A stretch of 64,000 bases of DNA from CAZJHD01 sp964545855 (GTDB lineage: Bacteria; Planctomycetota; UBA1135; JACQFD01), in NCBI GenBank assembly GCA_964545855.1, contig CAZJHD010000024.1, positions 1-64,000 on the forward strand. The letters run 5' to 3'. The position numbers and the translations under genes were made by a program. Under the pieces are notes generated by a model that ran no database searches, was not told where the DNA came from, and worked only from the letters and a program-made list of their open reading frames with translations. Shown here in pieces: positions 9,414-18,484 of the stretch (the first letter of the stretch is position 1; the number at the start of each line of letters is the position of its first letter).

Positions 9414-10459
9414 GGCGCCCTCCGGATCTGCACCAGCTCGGCGACGACGGCGATGGCGATCTCGGCGTGCGTGCGCGCGCCGATGTCGAGCCCGATGGGA
9501 GTACGGATGCTCGCGAGGAATCCGTCCGCGACGCCCGCGGCCCGCAGCTTCTCGAGGACGAGCTTCTGCTTCGTGCGCGACCCGATCATGCCGAGGTAGA
9601 CAGGCCGGTAGTCCCTGCGCGCCATCTCTCGGAGCACGCGCTCGTCGTCGCTGTGGCCGCGCGTCACGACGACGCAGCGCGCGTCGGCGGCGGGCGCGAA
9701 GCGCGCGACGGCCTCCTCCCAGGGTGCCGCCACGACGCCCTCGGCCTCCGGGTGGCGCTCCGCCGTCGCGAATGCCGGGCGGTCGTCGATCACGATGGAG
9801 CGGAACTCGGCGAGCCGCGCGACGGTCGCGATGGCGCCGCTCACGTGCCCGCCGCCGAAGAGCAGGATCGTCGGGCGGACCATCGGCTCGACGAACACCT
9901 CGAAGGGCTCGGCGCCGGGCGCCGCGACGGCGACGCGCGCCGGACGGTCGCTCCGCATCACCTCCGCGGCGGTGCGCCGCAGCGCGTCGTCGATCGCGGG
10001 ATGGCGCAGGCCGCCGAGATCGGTCCCGTCGCGCGCGAGGAGCCGCGTGCGTCCCATGCTCGCGGGCGGCGCGCCGATCGCCGCGCACCGCGCGAAGGGA
10101 ACACCCCGGTCGCGGAGCGCCCGCGCCGCCGCGAAGATCTCCGCCGGATCCTCCACCGACTCGACGAGCACCGTCACGATGCCGCCGCAGAGGAGACCGC
10201 TGTCGGGGTAGTCGCGCTCGTTCAGATGGAACTTCAGCAGGCGCGGCTCCGCGCCGGCGAGCACCTCGCGCGCCGCCTCGTAGACCTCGGCCTCGAGGCA
10301 GCCCCCCCCCACGGTCCCGGAGAAGGTGCCGTCCGGGCGAACGACGAGCTTCATCGCTTCCTTGCCGGGGGTGGACCCCGCCGTGGCGACGATCGTTCCG
10401 AGCGCCGCGCGCTCTCCCGACGTGCGGAGCCTTTCGAGCTCCGCCAACCAATCCGTCAC
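9410..10459 (-). CDS. XdhC/CoxI family protein
   Basis: 349 residues. The N-terminal CoxI-type half carries ATAGSTPGKEAMKLVVRPDG and GTVGGGCLEAEV; the C-terminal half is the Rossmann-like XdhC_C domain with LLFGGGHVSGAIA and later LGMIGSRTKQKLVLEKL and TPIGLDIGARTHAEIA. Family members bind and deliver the sulfurated molybdenum cofactor to xanthine-dehydrogenase-type hydroxylases. GTG 10459 overlaps the stop of the upstream nucleotidyltransferase-like gene (GTGA), and its own stop overlaps the PlsC-like start. No molybdenum hydroxylase lies in the window, so the client enzyme is elsewhere or absent. Confidence 0.87.
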   Translation of the reverse strand: MTDWLAELERLRTSGERAALGTIVATAGSTPGKEAMKLVVRPDGTFSGTVGGGCLEAEVYEAAREVLAGAEPRLLKFHLNERDYPDSGLLCGGIVTVLVESVEDPAEIFAAARALRDRGVPFARCAAIGAPPASMGRTRLLARDGTDLGGLRHPAIDDALRRTAAEVMRSDRPARVAVAAPGAEPFEVFVEPMVRPTILLFGGGHVSGAIATVARLAEFRSIVIDDRPAFATAERHPEAEGVVAAPWEEAVARFAPAADARCVVVTRGHSDDERVLREMARRDYRPVYLGMIGSRTKQKLVLEKLRAAGVADGFLASIRTPIGLDIGARTHAEIAIAVVAELVQIRRAP

Positions 10460-11076
10460 GACCGATTCTTGCGGCGCCGCTTCGCAGGCGCACTGACCTT
10501 GATCTCGGCTCGAACCAATCCGAGCCGCGAAGGGTCGCGTTCTACCACGCGGCGAAGCGATGCATCGTCGAGATCGCTCAGGAGCTCGCTCTCGAGGTCG
10601 CGGACGACGAGCGCCGGCAGCAGATCGCGCGAGCGCCGGTCGATGCGGAGGACCACGGGCTTGTGGCCGCGGCTCGCCGCCGAGAGGAACTGGTCGATCT
10701 CGACGGCCGAGGGCGCGCGGTCGTCGCCATAGGCCACGAAGAAGGCGGTCGCCTCGCGCGACGCCGCCGACAGACCCTCGCGGAGCAGGGCCGCCCGCTT
10801 CTCGGTATGGACGCGGTCGACCACGACGCGCAGGCGCGCGCGCGACTCGAGGACCTCGCGGGCCGGCGCCACGCGACGGCCCAGCACCACCACCACTTCG
10901 TCGACGCACGATGCGAGGGCCTGCTCGACGGCGAGCTCCAGGCGCGACAGCCCGCCCACGCGCCGCAACGGTCTCGGCACGTGGCGTCCCGGGGCTCGGC
11001 CCCCGGCGAGGAGGATCGCGGTCGTGAACACGGTGATGGCAAGGTCTTGCGCCTCCAGGTAGCTCCGGTCGCCCAT
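10456..11076 (-). CDS. MocA/MobA-like nucleotidyltransferase with degenerate motifs
   Basis: 206 residues. ILLAGGRAPGR matches the position of the LAAGxSxRMG nucleotide-binding loop of the NTP-transferase-like MocA family but is altered, and the following lysine is not obvious. YGDDR occupies the place of the GDQP metal-binding motif. HTEKRAALLREGLSAA resembles the family's SLRAGL stretch. Position directly upstream of an XdhC gene with a 4-base overlap is typical of molybdenum-cofactor cytidylyltransferases, so I read it as a diverged MocA. Whether it is catalytic is unclear. ATG 11076 is plausible; a later start just before the loop cannot be excluded. Confidence 0.6.
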   Translation of the reverse strand: MGDRSYLEAQDLAITVFTTAILLAGGRAPGRHVPRPLRRVGGLSRLELAVEQALASCVDEVVVVLGRRVAPAREVLESRARLRVVVDRVHTEKRAALLREGLSAASREATAFFVAYGDDRAPSAVEIDQFLSAASRGHKPVVLRIDRRSRDLLPALVVRDLESELLSDLDDASLRRVVERDPSRLGLVRAEIKVSAPAKRRRKNRS

Positions 11077-11320
11077 CCGGTCATCGGCTTTTGGCCGGGC
11101 CGGGATGAGGCGGGGAGCGAGTCGGGGAAGTGAACCCCGGGGATCGCCGGGATCAAGCCGAGTCTCGTTCTTCGGCCCGATTCGGCGCATGAGGAGCCGC
11201 AACGACCGCCGGGGGCCCCCGGGACGCCCGGAGGAGTCCTCGAACCAACGGCCCGAAGGTCCCGTCCAACGGCGCCCCGTCGTCCCCCGTCCCCGACCTG
11301 TCCCCGGCCCGGCTCGCGCC

Positions 11321-12265
11321 ATGCTCCCGACGCTCCTCCTCTCGACGCTCCTCTCGGCCCTCCAGGTTCCGGCGCCGCCGGCGGGGCCCGACTTGGAGCC
11401 GATCCTCGCGGCGCTGCGCACGGCGGAGACGCTCGACGACGCGATGGTCGGAGAGGACGGGGCCGAGAGCGAGACGCATCGCCGCTTCGTCCGTCTGCGG
11501 AGCCTCGCCACGCCGGGTCAGCTCCTGAATCTCTGCCGCGACCGGAGCGCCATCGTGCGGTGCTACGCGCTGCGCGCGCTCGCCGACGCGCACGAGGGTG
11601 TCGCGCTGCTCCCCATCCTCCGGGAGCACCTGCGCGACACCGGCGAGGTGACGACGTTCTCCGGGTGCATCCAGGCGCGTGAGAACGCGGGCGACGTGAT
11701 GATCGAGACGGCGCGCCCGCGACTCACGGAGGCCCAGACGGCGGAGCTCGCGATGGATCTCGTGCGGACCGCGAGCCCCCTCGAGGCGCGCGGCACGTTC
11801 CTGCGGACGCTGCGCTTCCCCGACGCCTTCGCTCCGTCGCTTCGCGCGCTCGCGGAGGCCGGCGACTCGGCGGCGCTCGTGGCCCTCGCCCGCTTCGGTC
11901 TGCCGGAGGACCTCGACACCCTCCGCGCCGCCCTCCGGCCCGCCGAGAAGCTCGTCGACGTCTTCGACGCGCTGCGCGCGGCGGAGGCGAGCGCGAGCAC
12001 GCGCCTCCACGGCGCCCTCGAGGCCCTCGCGCCACTCGTCCGCAGGACCCTGCGCAACGACGCGGGCTACCGTGCGCGGCCTTGGCTCGCGGCCTTGGTG
12101 GCCCAGAGAACTCCCGCTGCGGCGGCACTCCTCACGGACTTCACGTTCTCCGATTCGGTCCCCGAGAGCCGGCGGCGCTCCTTCGAGGACACGCTCCGCG
12201 AGGTCCTCGACGCACGGCCCGACCCGATCTTCGCGAAGCTGCGGGCGCGGCTCCCCGCACGCTGA
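11321..12265 (+). CDS. Secreted HEAT-like repeat protein
   Basis: 314 residues. A hydrophobic N-terminus (MLPTLLLSTLLSALQVPAPP) suggests export. The body is rich in leucine and alanine helices with HEAT-like units such as SAIVRCYALRALADAHEGVALLPILREHL and SLRALAEAGDSAALVALARFG. No catalytic motif is visible. ATG 11321 follows a 244-base divergent spacer (11077-11320) shared with the MocA-like gene; I see nothing definite in that spacer. Function unknown; probably a protein-interaction scaffold in the envelope. Confidence 0.7.
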   Translation: MLPTLLLSTLLSALQVPAPPAGPDLEPILAALRTAETLDDAMVGEDGAESETHRRFVRLRSLATPGQLLNLCRDRSAIVRCYALRALADAHEGVALLPILREHLRDTGEVTTFSGCIQARENAGDVMIETARPRLTEAQTAELAMDLVRTASPLEARGTFLRTLRFPDAFAPSLRALAEAGDSAALVALARFGLPEDLDTLRAALRPAEKLVDVFDALRAAEASASTRLHGALEALAPLVRRTLRNDAGYRARPWLAALVAQRTPAAAALLTDFTFSDSVPESRRRSFEDTLREVLDARPDPIFAKLRARLPAR

Positions 12266-12287
12266 CGCGACCTACCGCGCCGGCCGT

Positions 12288-12725
12288 TCAGCGCGACGAC
12301 GGCTCGGCCGGGGACTCCGCGGGCCGCCTCGTGCCGGGCGGCGGCCCCGGCGGACCGAACTGGATGTCGCGCACGCCGGCCGACTCCAGCAACTCGAGGA
12401 CGTCGTTCTTGCGGCGCTGCCGCCGCTGCTCGAAGGCCGCCTCCGTCTCGCCGTCGCGCGGCTCCATCCGCACCAGCACGAGCGCCGCCATGCGCCTCCC
12501 GCGACCGTGCTCCGCGTGGGCGCGCCGCGCCGCCTCGGCGAAATCGTCGGGATCGACGATCGCTCCGTCGAGCACGAGGTCGTCGTTCGCGATCTCGAGC
12601 GTCATGGCCGCCTCCGGGTCGAACTCGCGTTCGAGCGGGCTCGGCGCCGCGCAGCCGGCGAACAGCAGGAGCGGCGCAGCGGCCGCGAGGGCGCGCCACG
12701 GAGGCGGCCGGCGCATGAGGGTCAT
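12288..12725 (-). CDS. Small lipoprotein, unknown function
   Basis: 145 residues. The N-terminus has two arginines, a hydrophobic stretch and the lipobox LFAGC, so it is a predicted lipoprotein. The mature part is charged, has no recognised domain, and ends with a proline-rich tail. ATG 12725 overlaps the stop of the methyltransferase gene (ATGA); a second ATG at 12716 would also preserve the signal peptide. It is the third gene of the flippase-methyltransferase run and convergent with the HEAT-like gene. Confidence 0.7.
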   Translation of the reverse strand: MTLMRRPPPWRALAAAAPLLLFAGCAAPSPLEREFDPEAAMTLEIANDDLVLDGAIVDPDDFAEAARRAHAEHGRGRRMAALVLVRMEPRDGETEAAFEQRRQRRKNDVLELLESAGVRDIQFGPPGPPPGTRRPAESPAEPSSR

Positions 12726-13489
12726 CGCGGCCGACGCGCCGTGCAGAGCACGTGGAAGCCGAAGGCGCGGAGCAGGGGCGTCGCGCAGAGCATGCGGTCG
12801 ATCCCGATGAACATCCTCGTGAGAGGCACGTTGCCGGGCACGAAGCGCAGGAAGCCGAGGTGGTCGGGGAAGCCGGCGAAGACGTAGGCGAGCACGCCGA
12901 GCTTGCGGCTCCCCGCCACCTGGAACCCCGCCGCCTCGACCATCGATCGGAGCTGGCGCTCGCGGAAGCCCTCGTCGTCCGGGTGGAAGCGCGACGAGAC
13001 GCGGTAGAGCGTCCAGCGCGCGAAGCGGATCAGAGGGTTGTCGTTGCAGGGCTCCGAGAGGATCAGCACGCCGCCCGGTCGCAGGACCCGGAGACACCCC
13101 TTCAGGAAGCCCGCGTGGTCGCGCGTGTGATGGAGGCTCCCCTTGCAGAAGACGACGTCGAAGGACGCGTCGGCGAAGGGGAGGTTCTCGGCATCGCCCT
13201 GGGCCGTGTAGGTGTCCGGCAGCTCCTTCTGCGCGAGCTCCAGCATGTCGAAGGAGATGTCGAGCCCGACGGCGCGGCGCGCGTGCTTGCGCACGTCGGC
13301 GAGGAAGAACCCGGTGCCGCAGCCGAGGTCGAGCGCCGCGTCGCAGCCGGGCGGCATCTCGCGGAACATCTGCTCGTGCCACTCCTCCTGGAACAGACGC
13401 GAGAAGGGATACCCGTAGCGGATCGCGTACTGCGGCGCGAGGCGTCGGTGCAGCTCGATCTGGATCTGCTGGTGCGAGCGCTCGGGCAT
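12722..13489 (-). CDS. Class I SAM-dependent methyltransferase (UbiE-like)
   Basis: 255 residues. Motif I is ALDLGCGTGFF, followed by the acidic ribose-binding VGLDIS and the post-I region GDAENLPFADASFDVVFCKG, all typical of Methyltransf_11 enzymes acting on lipids, quinones or glycans. A hydrophobic C-terminal part suggests a lipid-like substrate. It lies 14 bases downstream of the flippase-DinB gene and overlaps the lipoprotein gene by four bases, so the three are probably co-transcribed. The substrate cannot be read from sequence. Confidence 0.87.
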   Translation of the reverse strand: MPERSHQQIQIELHRRLAPQYAIRYGYPFSRLFQEEWHEQMFREMPPGCDAALDLGCGTGFFLADVRKHARRAVGLDISFDMLELAQKELPDTYTAQGDAENLPFADASFDVVFCKGSLHHTRDHAGFLKGCLRVLRPGGVLILSEPCNDNPLIRFARWTLYRVSSRFHPDDEGFRERQLRSMVEAAGFQVAGSRKLGVLAYVFAGFPDHLGFLRFVPGNVPLTRMFIGIDRMLCATPLLRAFGFHVLCTARRPR

Positions 13490-13503
13490 GGCGCGGGAGG
13501 GTA

Positions 13504-15021
13504 TCAGCCGCGCGCCGGCGTCCGGCGCAGGCTGCGGAGCGTCTCGAGGATCTGCTTGCGATGGCGCTCCTCGTGGTAGCCGACGAACCACACCCACTCG
13601 ATGACGTCGAGCGCGCCGAGGAGGTGGTGGCCGAGACGCTTGCCGCGCAGCTCGCCGTCCGATCCCTCGGCGACGCAGGCGTCGAAGTCGGGCCGCGCCC
13701 GCGCCAGCTCCTCGCGCGCCTCGGCGAGGCTCACGCCCTCCGCCGGACGCGCGACCTCCGGCGCGCGGAACCGTGCGAAGAAGGGGCGCCACGCGACGAC
13801 GAAGAGCGGGATGCGGACGCGGCGACCCGCCGGCACGTCGCCCGGCCGGTCGAGCACGGCGCGCAGCTTCGAGGCGAGGGTCTTCTCCACGCGCGCGAGG
13901 TGCGCGACGGTCTCGGCGACCGACCAGCGGCCGGGCGCGGGGCGCAGGCGCGCCGTCTCGGCGTCGATCGAGTCGAGGAGCGCGCCCAGCCGCTCGCGCC
14001 GCGCCGCGATCCAGCGCTGCGCCCGGTCGGCCTCGGCGCGCGGCGCGGGGCTCAGCCGGAGCTGCGCGACCACGCCGAGGATCCCGACGTTCACGAGCTG
14101 CACCGCGTGCACGGCGAGCCCCGAGGCCAGGGCCGCGTCGTACTTCAGCTCGAGGAGATGGAAGCCCCAGGTCCAGCCCGCCTCCTGCGTGCCGAGGCCG
14201 GCGAAGGTGTTCACCGGCAGGAGGTTCGTCATGATCGCGGCGGATGCGCCGAAGGCGACGTCGACGGGTCCCAGGTGCGCGAACCCGAGGTCGGTCATGA
14301 GGAGCCAGTAGAAGACGTCGACGCCGATCCAGATGAGCAGCGTCAGCGTGAAGGCCTCGGCGAGGGCGCGGTAGCGGCCCACGGTCTCGAAGCCGCGCGC
14401 CACCTGCTCGACCCGCCCGAGGATCCGCAGGCTCACGCCGAAGCGGCCGCCCATCGCCGCGAGGAAGCGGATGAAGGGGGCGCCGCCCGTGGCGACCGCG
14501 AGCAGCGCCGCCGCGAACAGCGCGATCCCGAGCACGAGCGGGATCCCCGCGGCGAGCGTGAGCTTCTCGATCGGCGTCCCGATCCAGATCGCGCTGAAGA
14601 CGGTGATCGTCAGCACGGCGAGCAGGTCGAGCGCGCGCGACACCACGAGCCCCGCGACGCCCACCTCGAGCGGCACGCCGGCACCGCGCAGGTAGATCGG
14701 GTAGGTCACCTCTCCGGTCCGCAGCGGCAGGAGCTGCGCCGCGAGCTGGTTCGCCGCCTGGATCGACCAGAGCTGCGGGAAGGGCACGCGCCGGTCGGGG
14801 ATGAGGGCCGCGAAGCGCATCGTGCGCAGCGCGTAGATCGTCCCGTGGACCGCGAGCACCGCGCACCACGTGCCCGCCGAGAGCTGGCGCAGGGTCTTCC
14901 AGACCTCGCCCCAGTCGGCCGCGCGGATCAGGAGGAAGAGGAGGAGCGCCGCGGCCGCGACCGAGATCGCGAACTTCAGCAGCTTGCGGCGGCGGTCCGC
15001 GGGCTCGGGCGACTCGGTCAC
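13504..15021 (-). CDS. Flippase-like integral membrane protein fused to a DinB-like domain
   Basis: 505 residues. Residues ~15-325 contain about eight membrane segments and the features of the lysylphosphatidylglycerol synthase / UPF0104 (YbhN, AglD) family, including TGEVTYPIYLRGAGV and NTFAGLGTQEAGW. Residues ~330-505 form a helical domain of the DinB/YfiT type: GRWSVAETVAHLARVEK in the first part and GYHEERHRKQILETL near the end, which supply the three histidines (AHL, YHEERH) that usually bind a metal. DinB domains are normally free-standing cytoplasmic proteins, so the fusion is unusual. The frame is continuous throughout. It heads the operon with a methyltransferase and a lipoprotein; a role in modifying or moving an envelope lipid is inference. 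Confidence 0.82.
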   Translation of the reverse strand: MTESPEPADRRRKLLKFAISVAAAALLLFLLIRAADWGEVWKTLRQLSAGTWCAVLAVHGTIYALRTMRFAALIPDRRVPFPQLWSIQAANQLAAQLLPLRTGEVTYPIYLRGAGVPLEVGVAGLVVSRALDLLAVLTITVFSAIWIGTPIEKLTLAAGIPLVLGIALFAAALLAVATGGAPFIRFLAAMGGRFGVSLRILGRVEQVARGFETVGRYRALAEAFTLTLLIWIGVDVFYWLLMTDLGFAHLGPVDVAFGASAAIMTNLLPVNTFAGLGTQEAGWTWGFHLLELKYDAALASGLAVHAVQLVNVGILGVVAQLRLSPAPRAEADRAQRWIAARRERLGALLDSIDAETARLRPAPGRWSVAETVAHLARVEKTLASKLRAVLDRPGDVPAGRRVRIPLFVVAWRPFFARFRAPEVARPAEGVSLAEAREELARARPDFDACVAEGSDGELRGKRLGHHLLGALDVIEWVWFVGYHEERHRKQILETLRSLRRTPARG

Positions 15022-15174
15022 GGGCGCGCGGAGTCTACCGGCGCCCCGGGCGGGGCCGCGGCCGCCGGACCGCCACCAGACCTGGACCGCGCCCCGAGAT
15101 CGACCCCAACAGGTCGTGGATCGAGGCCATGCGTCTCGCTAACGTCGCCCACCCGTCCACTCGAGCTACTCGCC

Positions 15175-16512
15175 ATGACGCGTCTCCTCCTCGCTGCTCT
15201 CGGATCGTCGCTGGCGCTCCTCCTCGCTGGCTGCTCCTCCCCCGACTACGCCGACCTCGCCGCGTCGAAGGACTACGGCCGCGAGCTCCCGCCGGGGATG
15301 AAGGGGCTGCGGAAGATCGATCCGTCGAAGTACCCCGACTTCTCGCCCGGTTGGGAGAGCCGCTTCGGGATGATCCAGTCGATCGACCAGTCGGCCCTCT
15401 ACATGTCGCGGCCCTCGTCGCAGGCGTACTTCCCCTACCTCGACATCCCGCACGACCGAGCCGAGGCGTCGCTCCGCGCCTTCAAGGACGACCTGCGCGA
15501 GTCGTCGAGCGGCGCCGATCTGAATCGCCGCGTCCGCGAGCGCTACGAGGTCTACGAGAGCATCGGCTGGAACGGCGACGGGGAGATGCTCTTCACCGCC
15601 TATCACGAGCCGATCTACCAGGGGTCGCTCACGCCGACGGCGCAGTTCCGCTATCCGATCTACCGCCGGCCGAAGGAGCTGCAGACCGACGAGACGGGCG
15701 AGAAGTCCTACGTGCGCGGCGCCGACGGATCGCTGCGGCCCGCGCCGGCGCGCGGCCCCGAGATGGACACCTGGCTCGCGGGGCAGGGTCTCGAGCTCGT
15801 CTACCTCTCCGATGCCTTCGAGGCCTACGTGGTGCAGGTGCAGGGCTCGGCGCGCTTCCATCTCACCGATGGCCGAGAGCTCCGCGTCGGCTACGCCGGA
15901 GACAACGGCCACGAGTACCGCCCCGTCTGGAAGCCGCTCGTCGACTCCGGGAAGCTCGCGAAGCACGAGGTGTCGCTCCAGCGGCTGAAGGACTACTTCG
16001 CCGCCCATCCGAACGAGATGGAGCCGTCGATCCGCAGCAATCCGCGCTTCGTGTTCTTCACGGAGCGCACGGGTCCCGCCGTCGGCTGCTTGAACGTGCC
16101 GGTGACTCCGTGGCACTCGATCGCGACGGACCGCAACCGCGTGGAGGACGTCTTCCCGCGCGCCGCCATCGCGTTCCTGAACACGCAGCTCGCGCGATCG
16201 CCCGGCGCTCGCGAGAGCGCCTTCGCCGGATTCGTGTGCGACCAGGACCGCGGCGGCGCGATCCGCAGCGCCGGCCGCGCCGATCTCTTCCTCGGCACGG
16301 GCGACATCGCCGAGGCTCTCGCCGGCCGCACGCGCGCCGAGGGGCGCATGTGGTACATCGCGCTCAAGCCCGAGCTCGTTCCGCCGGTGATCGCCCAGGT
16401 GCGCGCGGAGCAGCAGGCGGCGCGCGCCTCGGCGAAGCCCGCCGCCGCCACGCGGCCGCCGGCCAAGAGCGGCAAGCCGGCCGTCGTCGTGAAGCCGGGC
16501 AAGTCCGAGTAG
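15175..16512 (+). CDS. mltA: Membrane-bound lytic murein transglycosylase A
   Basis: 445 residues. A signal peptide ends in the lipobox LLLAGC, making it a lipoprotein. The central MltA barrel domain is followed by a 3D domain with CDQDRGGAIRSAGRADLF, in which Asp356, Asp358 and Asp370 are the conserved aspartates; Asp370 aligns with the catalytic residue of the Escherichia coli enzyme. It cleaves peptidoglycan glycan strands to 1,6-anhydromuropeptides in the periplasm. A lysine- and alanine-rich tail follows. An outer-membrane barrel gene begins 37 bases downstream. Confidence 0.92.
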   Translation: MTRLLLAALGSSLALLLAGCSSPDYADLAASKDYGRELPPGMKGLRKIDPSKYPDFSPGWESRFGMIQSIDQSALYMSRPSSQAYFPYLDIPHDRAEASLRAFKDDLRESSSGADLNRRVRERYEVYESIGWNGDGEMLFTAYHEPIYQGSLTPTAQFRYPIYRRPKELQTDETGEKSYVRGADGSLRPAPARGPEMDTWLAGQGLELVYLSDAFEAYVVQVQGSARFHLTDGRELRVGYAGDNGHEYRPVWKPLVDSGKLAKHEVSLQRLKDYFAAHPNEMEPSIRSNPRFVFFTERTGPAVGCLNVPVTPWHSIATDRNRVEDVFPRAAIAFLNTQLARSPGARESAFAGFVCDQDRGGAIRSAGRADLFLGTGDIAEALAGRTRAEGRMWYIALKPELVPPVIAQVRAEQQAARASAKPAAATRPPAKSGKPAVVVKPGKSE

Positions 16513-16549
16513 CCGGAAGGACGGCGCGGAAGCGCGCGCGCCCGCTCCC

Positions 16550-17629
16550 ATGCGCGCGACGCTCCGCGGGCCGGGCCCGGTGCCGGGCGCGCTCGCGTGG
16601 GTCCTCGTCGGAGCGATGGCCGCGGCGCAGGACGGGGCCGCCGCCGGCGAGACGTCGCTCCTTGCTCCCGCGGCCCGGGCGGCGCTCCGCGCGCGCACCG
16701 AGGGCGGCGGCGGCGCGACGTCGAGGCTCGAAGCCTTCGCGATCGACGCACGTGCCGAGGGCTCCCTCGACGAGACCTGGCGCCTCGGTCTCACGCGGAG
16801 CTTCGTCCTCTACCGCAACGCCGTGAAGGACCGGCTCGACTACGTCGGCTCCCTCGACGCCGAGATCCGAGCGAGCGCCGGAGAGACCTATCGTCTCCGC
16901 GCCGACCAGCACACCGCCGCCGAGCCGTCGCAAGCCTTCACGGGCCGCGCCGAGGGCGCCTGGTCGGTGGCGCGCAGCGCCGAGCTGCGCGTCGCGGTCT
17001 CCCGCGAGGTCGTCGAGGAGTCGATGCTCTCGACGGTCGGCGAGAGCGGCCCGCGCGGCACGAGCGGACAGGTGCGCGCCGATCTCGCGGAGGTGCAGAC
17101 GAGCGTCGCCTTCGCGCGCGGCGTCGACGCCTTCGCGCGCGCCTGGGCCGGCGTGAACGAGGGCCTGCACGTCGGAGACAACTTCCGCTGGGGCGTCCAC
17201 GCCGGAGCGGGCTTCGATCCGCTCGCCGCGCCGGACTCCGATGCCTCGCTCCGCATCGGCGCCGAGGTGCTGGTGCAGGGCTTCGATCGCGACCTGTCGG
17301 GGTTCTTCCGCGTGCCGCCGCCGCGCGGCGTCGGCCCCGGCGGCTACTTCAGCCCGCAGCTCCACGTCGCGCCGCGCCTCCGCGCCGATCTCCTGTCGGA
17401 GAGCCGTGCGTCGGGCCTCGGCGTCGCGGCGGGCGCCGGCGTCGGCATGGAGCAGCTCGACTCGGCGACCCGGTCCTTCGCACGGATCGACCCCGTCGTC
17501 GACGCGCACGCGCGCGTGACGCAGCGCCTCGGCGATTCGGTGCGGCTCGAGGCGGGCTACGCCTTCGACGACGGCGGCGCCGAGGTGCGCGCGCATCGGA
17601 TCGTCGTGGGGATCCGGATCGAATTCTGA
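16550..17629 (+). CDS. Probable outer-membrane beta-barrel protein
   Basis: 359 residues. After a signal peptide (to about AMAAAQ) the protein alternates charged and hydrophobic residues in long amphipathic strands (for example TWRLGLTRSFVLYRN and VRLEAGYAFDDG) and ends GIRIEF with a terminal phenylalanine, the usual signature of outer-membrane barrels. It resembles BCSC-type or DUF-type barrels but I cannot name a family. It follows mltA closely on the same strand, so both probably belong to one envelope transcript. Confidence 0.65.
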   Translation: MRATLRGPGPVPGALAWVLVGAMAAAQDGAAAGETSLLAPAARAALRARTEGGGGATSRLEAFAIDARAEGSLDETWRLGLTRSFVLYRNAVKDRLDYVGSLDAEIRASAGETYRLRADQHTAAEPSQAFTGRAEGAWSVARSAELRVAVSREVVEESMLSTVGESGPRGTSGQVRADLAEVQTSVAFARGVDAFARAWAGVNEGLHVGDNFRWGVHAGAGFDPLAAPDSDASLRIGAEVLVQGFDRDLSGFFRVPPPRGVGPGGYFSPQLHVAPRLRADLLSESRASGLGVAAGAGVGMEQLDSATRSFARIDPVVDAHARVTQRLGDSVRLEAGYAFDDGGAEVRAHRIVVGIRIEF

Positions 17630-17646
17630 GGCTTCTCCCTCTTCCC

Positions 17647-17904
17647 TCAGGCGCGCTTCCTCCGCTTCGCGGGCGCGCGCCGCGCGGCTGCCTTCTTCCT
17701 CTCCGTGATGTGGAGGCCGAGCCGCTCGCGCGCGATCTTGCGCGCGTCGAGGAACACGATCGCGCCGTTCTCCCACGACGGCACGCGCACGCCGTGCAAG
17801 GCGTGGAGACGCAGCGCCTCGAGCCCCGCCTTGCGCAGGGCCGCGTCGATCGCCGCGCCGCGGCGGAACACCTCGTCGATGTCGATGCGTTTCTCAGCAG
17901 CCAT
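17647..17904 (-). CDS. Small basic protein, candidate partner of the zeta-like kinase
   Basis: 85 residues. Residues 1-60 (IDIDEVFRRGAAIDAAL, then HGVRVPSWENGAIVFLDARKI) resemble the short proteins encoded beside COG4185 P-loop kinases, which often contain a 'weDGkvv' turn. The C-terminus is a lysine/arginine-rich tail. It starts 11 bases inside the end of the kinase gene, so the two are co-translated. I infer an antitoxin- or chaperone-like role from this arrangement; no direct evidence. Confidence 0.6.
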   Translation of the reverse strand: MAAEKRIDIDEVFRRGAAIDAALRKAGLEALRLHALHGVRVPSWENGAIVFLDARKIARERLGLHITERKKAAARRAPAKRRKRA

Positions 17905-18484
17905 GGGTCGTCTCCAGTGTGCGCCAGATCGCGCGGTCGGCAATGCGGCGCGTCGAGGATCGGCTCCCCAGGGCGACGAGGCGCGGCCCGTAGGCCGCCG
18001 ACGCGTCGTAGAGGCGCCAGCGCGCGGCGATCGGCCGATAGAGGCGGAAGAAGTTGTGGAGTCCCGCGCCGTACCGCCGGCGAACGACCGCTTCCGGCAC
18101 GTCGTGGCCTCCGAGCTTCACGCGCAGGCGGACCCGCTGCACCGCGAGATCCGGCGACGGGAGCCAGAGGAAGACGAGCTGGAAGCGGTAGCCCGACTTC
18201 ACGAGCGAGCGGATCCAGGGCGCGAAGGTGCGGCTCGCGAGCGTCGTCTCGAAGCCGAAGCTCGCGCGCTCCCGCGCGAGGTCGTGGATGCGATCGAGCA
18301 TCAGCCGTCCCGCCTGCATGCCGACGGGTCCCGGCGCGAAGCCCGAGAGACCGCGCGCGATCTCGTCGGCGTTCACGAACTCCGCCACCTGGAGGCTTCC
18401 GCGCAGGAGGAGCGGCGCGACCGTCGACTTCCCGGCCCCGTTGGGTCCGGCGAGGAGCACGACGCTCGGCGGCCTCGGCCTCAT
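17894..18484 (-). CDS. Zeta-toxin-like P-loop kinase (COG4185 type)
   Basis: 196 residues. Walker A is GPNGAGKST at 13-21. FVNADEIARGL matches the substrate-side Asp region of zeta toxins, and FGFETTLASRTF, LVFLWLPSPDLAVQRV and RVKLGGHDVPEAVVRRRY match the predicted-kinase family related to UDP-N-acetylglucosamine kinases. ATG 18484 overlaps the hydratase stop (ATGA), and the small basic gene begins inside its 3' end. It could be the toxin of a toxin-antitoxin pair or a housekeeping small-molecule kinase; the sequence does not decide. Confidence 0.8.
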   Translation of the reverse strand: MRPRPPSVVLLAGPNGAGKSTVAPLLLRGSLQVAEFVNADEIARGLSGFAPGPVGMQAGRLMLDRIHDLARERASFGFETTLASRTFAPWIRSLVKSGYRFQLVFLWLPSPDLAVQRVRLRVKLGGHDVPEAVVRRRYGAGLHNFFRLYRPIAARWRLYDASAAYGPRLVALGSRSSTRRIADRAIWRTLETTHGC

